NCBI GenBank assembly: GCA_028015205.1
Contig: CM051521.1
Span: 123,078,614-123,142,613, forward strand
From: Mytilisepta virgata
Taxonomy: Eukaryota; Mollusca; Bivalvia; Mytilida; Mytilidae
Reading direction: 5' to 3'
DNA length: 64,000 nucleotides
Below the pieces are notes generated by a model. It had not been told where the DNA came from. It saw only the letters and a list, made by a program, of their open reading frames with translations, and ran no database searches. Below are positions 10,731 through 21,850 of this stretch, piece after piece. Every line of letters begins with the position of its first letter. Position 1 is the first letter of the stretch. Made by a program: the position numbers and the translations under genes.

Positions 10731-11588
10731 TTAACTTTCCTTGGTTGTCTTTTCATAGAAGTTCATTGTCACGCTAGAACCTACATTGGCACCACTGAAC
10801 CACGTTGTTTCTGATGTAGTTTTCAAGAAGGATGTCAATGGGTGAAGGTGTATAGATACAGAAGGAATCGTTACAGAAACGTTGTGTATACTACTAGTAG
10901 GTGACAAGTTAATCATCTAAGGAACGGTGGTCATTTGAATAACAGTAGATTCCTGTGGTGAATCAATATTGAAGTTTGTCATCATATTTTAAAAAATTTA
11001 AATGTTGTTCAGTGTTTCCCCCACCTCTTGTGATGCATGCGACTCGTCATCTTCTGCACTGAATTCTGTTACGAGTGTTTCGTATCTATTAGAGTGCATA
11101 GTTGAGAGGATTTTTGAAATCTGATGCTGTTGCTCAGCAGAAGCTGTTACATAATGATTAATAGAGTCAGTGGACGTTTTTTATGTCCAGCGATTTGCAT
11201 GACTGGTTGGTGCGACGCCATCATGGAGAAGGATATCTGTCCTTGAATACCCTGTATTTTTTCACATTTCTGACATTATTTTTCCAGTTTTTTTCAACAC
11301 ATGAAAAATGGTTACTTTTCACGTTTCCTCTTCACATATGAATAATATCAACATATAGATTCTGGAGAAGAAAGCTTTGCGGTCTTATTATTTTCATTTC
11401 CTTTTTTTTCAAGGGCAACAGTCGGTATTAACATCTCTTGTGTGACCACATTTAGTGTATATCAAAATGTTTTTGTCAAGAGATACCTGCTCAAACTGTA
11501 CTGATTTGACTGACAGAATTTTCGTATTTAAAGTGAACATTGAAAGAAATGGAACTAAGACTTTAGTAACTGAAGTTGTTCGCTAAAG
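10731..11588 (-). pseudogene. decayed ORF of unknown family
   Basis: Several open minus-strand segments look coding but are broken by stops and frame changes. Segment 1 (about 11412-11585) contains FEQVSLDKNILIYTKCGHTR and VNTDCCP before a stop. Segment 2 (about 11190-11275, another frame) reads GIQGQISFSMMASHQPVMQI. Segment 3 (10998-11180) is a 60-codon open stretch including YETLVTEFSAEDDESHASQE. Segment 4 (10731-10986, same frame as 3) contains one stop, then SSIHNVSVTIPSVSIHLHPL. The CGHTR/CCP cysteines hint at a zinc-binding module. I do not recognise the family. A transposon-derived protein or an old retro-pseudogene is most likely, although separate exons of a live gene are not excluded. 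Confidence 0.4.
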
Positions 11589-12440
11589 ATGATTTTTATG
11601 TGATGTGATCAAAATAAACGACTGTCATTTTTTAGGCCATATCTCGACTGTGTTATACGGAGTGCTGTCTAACATTATTACACCCTTTACAAGATATGGA
11701 TAGCCTACATACATGTAGTAATTATATGATAATTAAACGTTTCATCTAGAAGTAAAACATTGTTGTATACAACTACAGAAGAAACTCGCGTATCTAAGCT
11801 TTCAAAACAGATGGTGTTAAAACTGAATTGTAGTACAAACATGAAACTGTTAGCTCCGCTTTCATCAGCAACGTCCTATTATCAATGCGTCGTATGGTGG
11901 TTCACAAATCAAACAATGTTAAGTGGTATATACAGAAGATCGAGTTTCTGGAAAGGAACATGCTGTCGATTCAAAACACTAGTAAAACACAATTGATTTA
12001 AACGGCCATTCTGGTCTTTTTTATTCTTATTTAATCTTCTTGTTCTGCTTGTCCGTAGTTTTCAACAAAGTCAGGATAACAAGATCAAATCAAGATATGT
12101 TGCCTTGCAGTCAATCAAGATCGGTCAAGACAAGTTTAGCTCAAATCAGAACAGAGTAAGTTAAACTATGCATAATTCCGTCTTAACGTTTATGAACTGG
12201 TCTTGTCATCTTGATTTTGTTTGAAATCTCAGAAATACTGAAAATCAAGTCAGTCAAAAGACTAAACAAACCTGAAATGGTAGTTTAAGATCAAAATGGT
12301 GTTACTAGTGAAAACAACTGAGACGGTGACAAATTCTTCCGAATTCGAAAAGTTCATTCACACGAATAAGCCCAGCTCATTGTTATGGAATATAAATTCT
12401 AACACAAATTATTTTCCCCATTCTTTGATGTTTTGCCAAT
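11589..12440. other. intergenic DNA, nothing recognised
   Basis: Several 'tcaaga' and 'atcaag' words cluster at 12080-12260 without a clear period. The open frame at 11760-11996 has no recognisable motif. Confidence 0.4.
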
Positions 12441-12464
12441 TTTGTGGAAGTTGCGTAGTATCTC

Positions 12465-12602
12465 CCAAGTGCATAGCTCTGTCCTTAGATGGTTTTGGCT
12501 TTACACTTTTGGTAATTTGTCATTTTTTAATTTGTTTAACTGTGTGGATTGATGATTTGGTTTTCAACGTATTAGATATTGAGTCGTAGTTCGAAGAAAT
12601 GT
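12465..12602 (+). repeat. mytilid SINE-like repeat, diverged copy
   Basis: Shares 'gtgcatagctctgtcctta', 'ggttttggctttacactttt' and the end 'gagtcgtag..cgaagaaatgt' with the copy at 14261-14432 and the half-copy at about 40410-40515. In mussel repeats the corresponding 3' end reads 'gccttgagcatcactgaa', then a short hairpin, then 'cgaaatgcgcatct'. Frames through it encode only hydrophobic read-through. Confidence 0.5.
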
Positions 12603-12790
12603 CTCATAAAATAACCATCCAAAGATACTAATATTAGATATAGTAAATTTATACTATGCTGTATACGACGCATTTCAAGGAGTTACCTCTCATTAGCAGC
12701 ATTAAAACCGAAACAGTTGGAAGACCAAAAACCAAACATATTTTAAACAAGAAGTACTCATAACCAAAAATATCGAAACAGGAAGACAAA

Positions 12791-12952
12791 TTTCAGCTAA
12801 GGCGATCTACTATGTGCAATACAAGGAATGAACCCTTAGTATTTCTTTTATTTTTGAATTTTGCTAAATACTGGTAATTTCTGTAACAAATCAATGAATA
12901 ATCATGTCAGACAAGTCTGACCACTGGGTTGGCGAATACCATCGGGGACCTA
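12791..12952 (+). repeat. dispersed repeat family D, copy 1
   Basis: About 160 bp matching 49175-49335 in direct orientation with roughly one mismatch in ten by eye. Landmarks are 'tttcagctaagg', 'aaggaatgaacccttagt', 'aaatactggtaatttct', 'caatgaataatcatgtcag', 'aagtctga' and 'ctgggttggc'. The 'cagacaagtctg' part is a short palindrome. Confidence 0.75.
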
Positions 12953-13985
12953 GGGTCCACCAGCAGAGGCATCATCCTGTTTCAAAATAACAATCCAAAG
13001 ATTATAACTGTTCTTGTGCATTAATATTGATTCCAAAACATTGTTACCTGATGTCAAAATAATCAACACAGTGGCATCTTTCAAGTGATCACGAGTGATT
13101 CCTCTTCCGAAGTTCTGAAGGATATGTCCGTTGCTTTTAATTCCGTTTTTATTGCTATGATAGTGTCTGCGCACAATCGATAAAAGTAATTGTCAATATA
13201 TTTTTCACTGTGTCAATCTACAGACTTTGAGGAAATCTAGCTGATTCGTTATACAGTTTTTTTTTCAGGTGCCACATGTGTCTAACCAACATACAACTAT
13301 TTTAACCAAACATCGGAGAGAGAGAGAGACCAAGAATTGTTATAACTTAAGAAGTTGTACGGTTGTCATAACATATTAATGTTTGAACTCTTCATATTGT
13401 GTTGTGTTTTCTGTGAACTGGCATTTTCTAGTCAAACATACATGTATATAGAACATGCATGTTTTACCAAATTTGTCTGTAGAGTTACAAGATCGTCTTT
13501 ACCTGACTTTATCTTGTCTTTAAATTCCACGCAAGATGATTCTGATTTGGATCAATCTCCGCAGATCCTCTTGAAATTCTAGTCGGTGCTTTTCCAATCT
13601 GAATACAATTTTTTTTTTCGGAAATAACTGACACCATTTCTACATTATAGATTTCGGAAATTAACTCTAGTCTATTACACTTGCATATAAATTCTTTTCT
13701 AATTATCAGACTTCTGTTATCTCCCAATAGGTATATTTTCTGCTGACAGACAAAAATCATTTAAAGTAATAATTTTCAAAAAAGTTAAATATATACCACC
13801 ACTAATGTCTATAACATTTCTTCTATCTTCCACGATAAACCTGACGGTGTCAGTCTCTCAGTTGTTAGTTTTCGATATACTTGAGTAAGGTTTGGTATTA
13901 TGGAATGGTTATTTTTAACTGCAACGTACTTTATTGGTGCGATACACAACAGCATGTCCACTTTATAAGCCGGATGTCTTAAATA
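12953..13985. other. intergenic DNA with one unassigned open frame
   Basis: The minus-strand frame at 13509-13760 (83 codons, including GDNRSLIIRKEFICKCNRLE) has less biased composition than most random frames here. It starts just after an acceptor-like 'ctgtcag', but has no recognisable domain. I leave it unassigned. A GA run lies at about 13316-13328. Confidence 0.3.
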
Positions 13986-14260
13986 AATGTGTGTTCTATA
14001 CTCAGTGGCCTGAAATTGATACTTTAAAATTCACACATGTGAAATGCTTAGCTTTATGGAAACTAAGCCGTATATAACTCGTGCATACCTCTGTCCTCAT
14101 GAATATTAGTTTGGCTTTACTCTTTTGTTTATTTTGGCACATGAATCCGCTCTTCAATTTATTGTTTTATTATTTCGGCTTTCATATGGAATGTCATTAC
14201 GTTCAGTAATATCCATCTATCGCATGTAGTTGTTGTAAAGCTGATTTCAGCTAATCGTTT

Positions 14261-14432
14261 TAACACTTTTGGTCATTTTGGATTTTTTGAATTTGCTCTT
14301 TTTGGTTTTTTTTTTTTACATTTTGGTTTTCAATATTTTAGGCCTTGAGCACAACTGATGAGTCGTAAATCGACGAAATGTGCACACCTTGTGCATCAAA
14401 ATTGGTATCAAAGAATTGTATTTACAAAGTTG
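14261..14432 (+). repeat. mytilid SINE-like repeat, best copy
   Basis: Contains 'acacttttggtcattttgga', 'ttttggttttcaatatttta', 'ggccttgagcacaactgatg', then 'agtcgtaaatcgacgaaatg' and a 'gtgcatcaaaattggtatca' tail. This order matches a well-known mussel SINE-like 3' end with a small 'gtcg...cgac' hairpin. Related tails occur at about 43270-43315 and 49540-49625. A related upstream part may begin near 13990. Confidence 0.6.
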
Positions 14433-15409
14433 CTCGATTAGATACTAGTATATCTCGCTAGAAAGTAATGGTTTCTTTACAGTGATTACCGATTCGGTTT
14501 TTCTTCTTTGTCCTAACACTGTATTGAATACGAGTGACCGTGAGATGGGTAGATGTTTCGCTTCTGCGTTTCTGTCGTATAGGGAATAGCGCATTACCGA
14601 ATAAAACAGATAAAACAGAAATCCATGAAACCAAAGTCCAGAGAAAGGTCTTGAGAACATCAGTAACGTTGATAATGAAAGTATAATCATAAAAACTGAA
14701 AGAAGTGACAAAATTAAAGAAAAATATAACAAGACAACACAAAATATAAACACTCGCAATTTGATTTAACCCAAAACAATAGGACTGTCATCAGGTTCTA
14801 CGGAAGAGAGTATAGTAAATTCTGGTCATGTCAATCGTCATACTTTCTTCGAAAAGTTAAGTCGTTAGGTCAAATCAAGTAAAGCAAGAAACCTAAAGGT
14901 ATAGATTTAATCACTGAATCTACAGATGTTTAAATCATATATGACTTTAGATAAATTTCTATAAATATCAGTTGTTCAGATTCCTGTCTATGGATATCAG
15001 TTAACTTCAATACAGAGTTAAAATACATCACGGACAATAAGTATAGCTAACATTTGCAGTCAAAGAAGTGCTCTCACGAAATATCATGTAACAACCTAAT
15101 GACAAGTGATAATTTTGATTATTGTTTCTTATTTCAACCTTCTGGTCCTCGTGGAAAACAGCACATCTGGTGTATCACTACAATAGAATATTTATGAAGA
15201 ATCCTTTGTTTCAGTTTATGACAAATTGTATTTAACCTTGACGTAGAAGGTACCTGCATGCTTATATTTTAGTCTAATCTTCGATCAATTTTACGAACAT
15301 AAATGCTAATGGGGAAAACTTCAGCGTCAAACCTGATAAAACTTCAAATGGAATTTTTTCCTAAAAACAAGTAAAAACATCACCGTGATCGATTTATATA
15401 TGCATGCCT
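14433..15409. other. intergenic DNA, nothing recognised
   Basis: Unique-looking sequence. The overlapping open frames at 14445-14759 are hydrophobic and low in complexity, with no recognisable product. Confidence 0.4.
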
Positions 15410-15960
15410 CATTTCCCTCGGAGTTAGATTGACGTTGATGAAGTAATTTTTGTTATATCATCGACCCGGTGACATAAATCATGGACGTATCTCTATTTAA
15501 TAACTGATATTATTGTGCGTTACTTTCATTTGATACAAACAATTAACAAGCTGTCGATACAAACATTTGTCATTTACCGCGAAGCTACTATTTAAATGCA
15601 ACTTCCGTGAACGTATCGAGCCTACAATGTACCTCAGGGACTTGTCATTAATCAAATAAGCCATCAGCTTCAATGAAATACACTGACAAGACAAATATGA
15701 CAACATGTAATTTTCACTCCCTGTCAATCATGAAGTAAATGATATCCCTCCGCCGGGACTACATATTGACTGATTGTCAGCGAAACAGATCTCCAAACGG
15801 TTAATAAACGGAAAACGTTGATAGACAACCCGTCACTGGATTGAAGACCGAACTACTGAAACGACACTCCAGGGGAATAAACAAACGACAGGCTGAAATA
15901 AAACTGGCAGGTCGATATTTTCATTTCTGACAGATTTGATGACAATTCTATTTTCACTTT
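15410..15960. promoter_or_regulatory. candidate distal regulatory element
   Basis: A stretch of unusually even base composition without repeats or coding frames. It contains an exact CTGTCAATCA at 15721-15730, which is TGATTGACAG on the minus strand, the canonical PBX-MEIS/PREP decamer. Nearby are 'tgattgtcag' (about 15772) and several 'attaa'-type homeodomain words. The linear distance to the ZNF503/703 start codon is about 40 kb on its downstream side. Function is inferred only. Confidence 0.25.
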
Positions 15961-18900
15961 GAATAATATGACACAAGACAATATGTTAAGTGTCTGATTA
16001 ATGAAAGGAAATTCCGTACAGATATGTGTCAATAGATAAGCTCAGGCGAATATCTAAATAGAGTTAAAATTAAAGTCAAACAGTAACTTTACAGGAAAAA
16101 TAATGAACAGGCATTTTATTGTCACTTAGAGGATAAATTTAAATTGAGCAGAAATAAACTGAAAGAATATTTGACGAAAAAACCGGACACATCGAAACTA
16201 CGATGAGATTACGTCCGATATATATCAGGATGTTGTAAAGATAAATACACTTTTGTATTATCCCTTCAAAAGAATGAAACAAATACAATGACTTGAAAGG
16301 ATTGGCTATCAAAACGAACACACAATGCTAAACACACAACCTTATTATGATTTCCCATATTCATACGTGCTTATTGAATTTTCCAATGTATCATTTAAGC
16401 TTGGTACATCTGTAATTACTATGTGGGCAGAGAGAAGACACCTTAGTTAAGTACATGTATATAGATTCGATAGGTCTGTCATGGATCCGTCTCACCTCTT
16501 TTTACTACCATTCTTGTCCTACATGAAGTGGAATACTCTCAAAGACATTATTGTTTGTCAACCTGGAACGGGATTAGGTCTAATTGTAAACTGACCTTCA
16601 CGTTCACGCGTGTATTTCTCGTCAAGAATTTATCCCTTATCCTAACCTACCATCATGATACATTTTGTCTTCTCTTGTTTTGACAACTCCTCGTTATAGC
16701 TATTATTATGTCCCATAAAACCATACATCATTATACTTCATTAATTTTGCATTTTTGGTGTCAATTTTGTTTTTATTGTCTCTCATTTAATCGGAAAGTC
16801 GAGAAGGTTATAGATAATTTATAGCTATTATAGTTATTGTGTTGGCAGCTGATCTCACTCAGTGAAGGTAGAAACCAATGATGTACGTCTCCCAGTGGAA
16901 AACTCGATACAGACTAACTACTGATTAGTAATTTACATCATGCAATATATATAGCCATAGGAACCGAAGATAAAACAAAGTTAAAAAAAATAAGAACTCA
17001 TATACCAGTGTACGAAACGGTCTTTTGGATTAACTAACCAATTATGTAAACTGTCCAAGGATAAGACAAGCGTCTTTACTTCATGCGTTTTCACAAAAGA
17101 GTGAGTCATGGTTTCTTCGCCTAAAACAGCTGTAATTTTCAAAACATTGGAAAATCGTTCAAACTGTTGGCCTTAAGTACTTTATGGCGAGATATAATAG
17201 TTAAAATATTCATCAAAATTGGTATTTTAGATTACATACAGCATAACCGTGTATCTGGATGAACCGATTCTATTGAGTACATACATTTCTGTATAACGTT
17301 TATTTTCTGTAAATACCATGAAATTTGTAGAAAGATGGAGTCATCAGAAATCCAACGTTAAAGGGATTAATTTCCGGAAAGCTGGTCATCTGTAATGTCT
17401 AATCCCGAAGAAAAATGTAAAGATTCTTGTCATTAGTTTCTTTAACAAATAAACACATAACATATAACACGAAACACAAAACAAAACAAAATAACAAAAA
17501 ATACACAATAAAAAAGCTAAATCAAAACAAAACAAAAAAATCTGTGACTTTAATTGGATATATCACCCAATGCATGTCAAGGCTTAAACGTTAACGCTTT
17601 CTCGTCGCAGAGTTTGGAACACGCTGCTAATAAATTGTTCCTGAGCATCCCTGAAGGATGGAAAGTACCCGAAAAGCACAGTAACAAAGAGAGTGGCCAT
17701 CGGTATACCGAGTCAATATCTGAATAACAGATTTTACAATCTTTTTTTATATAGTCTCCATATTAGGCAGATAAAAAATGCTTAAATTTTAAATAAAATT
17801 TAAATTGCTTTCCAGTTTACTTGTCAATTCTATTATGTAAACAGAAGCGTTCATCTTATAAGAAATCACAATAGGCCAAGGTTTTCTAAAATCACAATAG
17901 GCCAAGGTTTTCTAAAATCGTAAACGGAGAAGAAACATATGCTCTACTTAGTGAACAGATCAAAGACTTCAAAAGTATCATTAAAATTATATATAGAAAA
18001 AAGATCAGGGCAATATAGCATTACCTGTCAAAAGAGAGACTAGTGGTCAATAGTGAGAAATCGCAAAGGCCACTGAGGCCATTATTTTGAATGTCCTTTA
18101 ACAGAAAGTGATAGAAGAATAGACGCTGACGTCATGTAGTTTCCAGTTTTAATTTCATATTTATTTGTGGTTTTACATTTTTGTCTTAACCGCAGAATAA
18201 ACGATAATTTCCATAACATAGCTCCGTAACTAAATTATAGCCTCATATTACAGCAGATGTTGGACAAAAAACTCATTTTTTTCAACTTCCAAGTACAACA
18301 AGATGAAGATAGAATAAATTAAGTTTGTTGATAAATGTGTTTTATCTAACAGAAGTAATAACAGGTAACCTCTGTGTCAGCAACAAAGACACATCACGAA
18401 CAGATAAATAAATAAAATGGTAGAATATGTATAGTTTTCCTCTGGTCATGTCAACAAGCTGTTTAAGAACAATTTGTCAAGTGTGCACTACCTTTCATTA
18501 TAAATGAGAACACACACGTACTTTTAGCATTAAAAGGTTTTGATTTGAAAGAGGACGTAAATTTCTCCTTTAATATCCGTAATATGTCTTGTGTGTAATA
18601 CTAAATCAAGAAGACTATATATATATGACAAACATTGTTGTTTAGAAAAGGTTGCTAACATCCTATCTGGATGCAGTTTTCCTATAATTACACACTTAAG
18701 ACATCTTAAATACGTAAATCAAAAATAAGAAAAAATAAACCCCATTTTTCTTGTTCATGATAATAGCAAAATTTGTTTCTTTGTAAATTAGGCGTTAAAA
18801 CCTATTATTAGTATTTCGCATTAACCCTCCCGGTTCAAATTTACTGACCAGATACCTATAAAACTTTGTTGTAATGAGCGTGTATAGTGATGTAGTATCC

Positions 18901-21280
18901 GAGGTCCTGTAATTATCTGTCAATCCTGTCGCAGGAACCGCCTATTGATGATTGGAATGTCAATCAAAATAGAATACGATACTCTGCTTTTTGGTTAATG
19001 GCTCCCAAGAACCCATGTGAACACAGCTTAAAGGTAAACCATGTGCCCATAGATACATGAATAAAAACCCATCTAAAAAATTCAAAACGTTTTGTTTTAT
19101 AGTGTTCTTTGAGCTTGTCCATTACAAAATGAGAAACACCCCTAAAATAATATTATTTTGAAAACTGAAAATGTTGAATCTTTAGACGGGCAATGGAATT
19201 TTGTCAAACGAGCTTTTACAAGGCCGACAACTATTCCTATTAGTAATAAAAAGACATTTACAATAACATAACAATCAATTAATGGCACCCAGCCCTTCAG
19301 AACAAAACTACGCAAAAAAAGGACAGAACACCAGAGTTAGGATAGTCAAACTTGGTAAAGACACTTAGCCTTGGTGGGTTAAAACGGTATATCAGTATTG
19401 ATACCGTTATTTATTAATTCAATACATAATTTATTATCAGGAGTCTAGAATACGTCGCCTCGTCAATCTTATAAACAAACAGTTGTCAGGTCATTTTCAC
19501 ATAAATTGTAAATTAATCAATCTAAAACCCTTTGAAAGTCATAGTTTAACAAATATTACAGCGTGTATTACCGTAAATCAATGACGATAGCAGACCGTAA
19601 ATCCAGTGTAAAAAGCTTTTTGATAAGATACCGTACTTCGAGGAAGCTTCTAACTTTCCATGTTGTCATCTAACGTCTGACAGCACTATAAATATCAGAT
19701 ACAACCAAAATCTGTTCTGATCTCGGATTTCGGGAAATATTTGGTTATGTTCAATCAAATCCGAGAATAGTTTTTTTTTACCAGGAGATTGAAACTTACG
19801 TTTGAACTTCTCCTACTTCCTTACGCAGTTTCAAATGAACTAAAACATTTTGGTATAATTTTGACAAAAATTTGGTTTTACAATAAAATTAGTCATCTTT
19901 TGTTGTAAATATCGGAACTGTATTAACAACTTTTTGTTCAATCGAATCCTCCTGTATACAGTGAAGATATTACTCTATTTTGAAATATACAATTTCGAAA
20001 TGTTTATATTCAGGAGTTTGTATTGCCCATAGTTTTTAGTTTTTGAGGTTTTTTGTGTTGTGGATTTTATTTTCATTAAATTGTCCCGGTATTTAATTAA
20101 CTGTATTTTTCTGATTCATATTATCGGATTATTGGATTAGATATAAATATCTATTCAATTTCTTATCTACATATGATGTAAATGCATCGACGATTTCCCC
20201 TAAAAAATCATTTTATTTGATTTAGTTATTTTATGAAAATGTCCTTTTTATAGCATGGGGGTTAACCGTCAGTGTGAAACACCTTGGGAAAGATTTGGTA
20301 TATCTAGGGGTGGTCGTATTTGACTCCAAGGCCGTTTTCCTTTACTCCACATCATTTAAAATTATTATAAAAAATCGTGATCTGAACTCCAGTTGAAGAA
20401 AATTCTGTTTCATGGTAAAAGTTTAATGGACTTGTGAAATAGCTGGTAACAGACAAATATTGCGTTGTACTTGGAAACCAGTCTAATTTTTGTTAACTTC
20501 CTTGGGAACAAATGCATGTTGAAAATGTTGGGCTGTTTAAAAATGTAATAAAATCGTCAAATAAAATTTAAATATCCATTGTGCTAAACAATAAAGTTGA
20601 CATGTTATTTCATTAGAATGTAAATTATTACCAGGTTAATACATCTGTCAGGTAAAGGGACCCTTAAGTCCAATAAAATTATGACTTTCTACAAAAATCT
20701 ACTTGGCAAACAAAGCCCACTTCACAATGATTTAAAACCTCGTTTAATTTAACAACAATCTCGACACCATCAAATTGAAAATGCCGAAGGATTGATTTAT
20801 GTCGCCTTTATATTGTATCGCACATCCTATTTACACAACTGTAAATCACAGTTACTGTAATAAGGAAATCTACTACAACAGTTAACTACGACAAAAACAA
20901 AACCTGATTTTGTTCCTTATCTGGAGAAACGATGTTTTAACTAAATTTATAGTTCCATAAATTTTGAATTGAATCATACATGTGACAGTTTAAGTTAACT
21001 TCTTGACGTCAACCAGTTAACAAACTAAAAACGAGAAAATTTACAAATCGTATAACAAAACTCCAGTCAAACAATTTACTGGAGTGCTCTTTTGGTTTGA
21101 ATAGTGGTGTGACCTCGGTTGCATTTCTTCTTGTTATCAGTTTTGTCACGATTTCAACAGTGGATTTCAATTCCTAAGGTGCTAGAGAAAATTTTGTATC
21201 TTTTCAAATTACAATACATTGAACGGCGTAAACCTTATTTGTAATCTGTCACATGAACCTGCTCAACAATCTATGATACA
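15961..21280. other. long gene-free, mostly unique AT-rich stretch
   Basis: No exon-like frame was found over more than 5 kb. Minor structures are an A/C-rich tract at 17455-17540, a 28-bp direct duplication ('caataggccaaggttttcta') at about 17868-17918, and a TGATTGACA word (minus strand) at 18958-18966. The area around 18850-19020 also lacks repeats and could be conserved noncoding DNA. Confidence 0.45.
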
Positions 21281-21302
21281 TATATATATATATATATATA
21301 TA
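21281..21302. repeat. TA microsatellite
   Basis: Uninterrupted alternating TA of about 20 bp. Confidence 0.9.
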
Positions 21303-21599
21303 GACATAATGCAAGTTTACATTAAAATATGTCAGATTTGCCGCACCATAAGCCAAACCGTTGTTAGAGCAGACTCCATCACCAAAATGACCAACAGTGT
21401 AAAAATAAAAACCATCACGAGTGAGATACTTTTACTGTCAATTTTCGTTACCTGACTTGAATTGTAAAAATAAACATTATGTAATACCAATTAATTTATG
21501 TCGAATCAGCAGGGCTAAAATTACAAATAGTACAAATGTATATACAAGCAAAATAACTTATCCTCGTTGGAAATTCACACTTCAGAAAATTGCTTCCGT

Positions 21600-21850
21600 T
21601 ATGGTATAAAGAGGACAAATATACCTAAGGAGCAAATCAAAAGACGCAATCTATTGAACAGACAAACCCGGGAACACAAATGAACAACCACAAGCACAAA
21701 AAATAAACACCGGAAACCAAAAAACAATAAACAACACGAACTCATATAAAAACCAGGAGTGAACCCAGGTGCTCCGGAAGGGTAAGCAGTTCCTGCTCCG
21801 TATACAGCACCCGTCGTGAAGTTCATTAAAGTTAATCCGGTGGAAGTCAC
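21600..21850 (-). repeat. dispersed repeat family B, copy 2
   Basis: Inverted relative to 6815-7062. On the plus strand it runs from 'ggacaaatatacctaaggag' through 'gagtgaacccaggtgctccg' and 'cagttcctgctccgtata' to 'gtcgtgaagttc' and 'ggaagtcac'. It lacks the reverse-transcriptase fragment that adjoins copy 1, so the two units moved independently. The open frame across it is read-through. Confidence 0.7.

Noticed and set aside
13509..13760. 83-codon minus-strand frame
   Set aside because: Composition is plausible, but there is no recognised motif, no second exon and no clear splice sites. It is recorded only as unassigned.
14445..14759. Two overlapping minus-strand frames of 94 and 104 codons with membrane-like segments
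   Set aside because: Both frames are hydrophobic over the same DNA, which indicates T-rich composition rather than protein selection. No homology was recognised.
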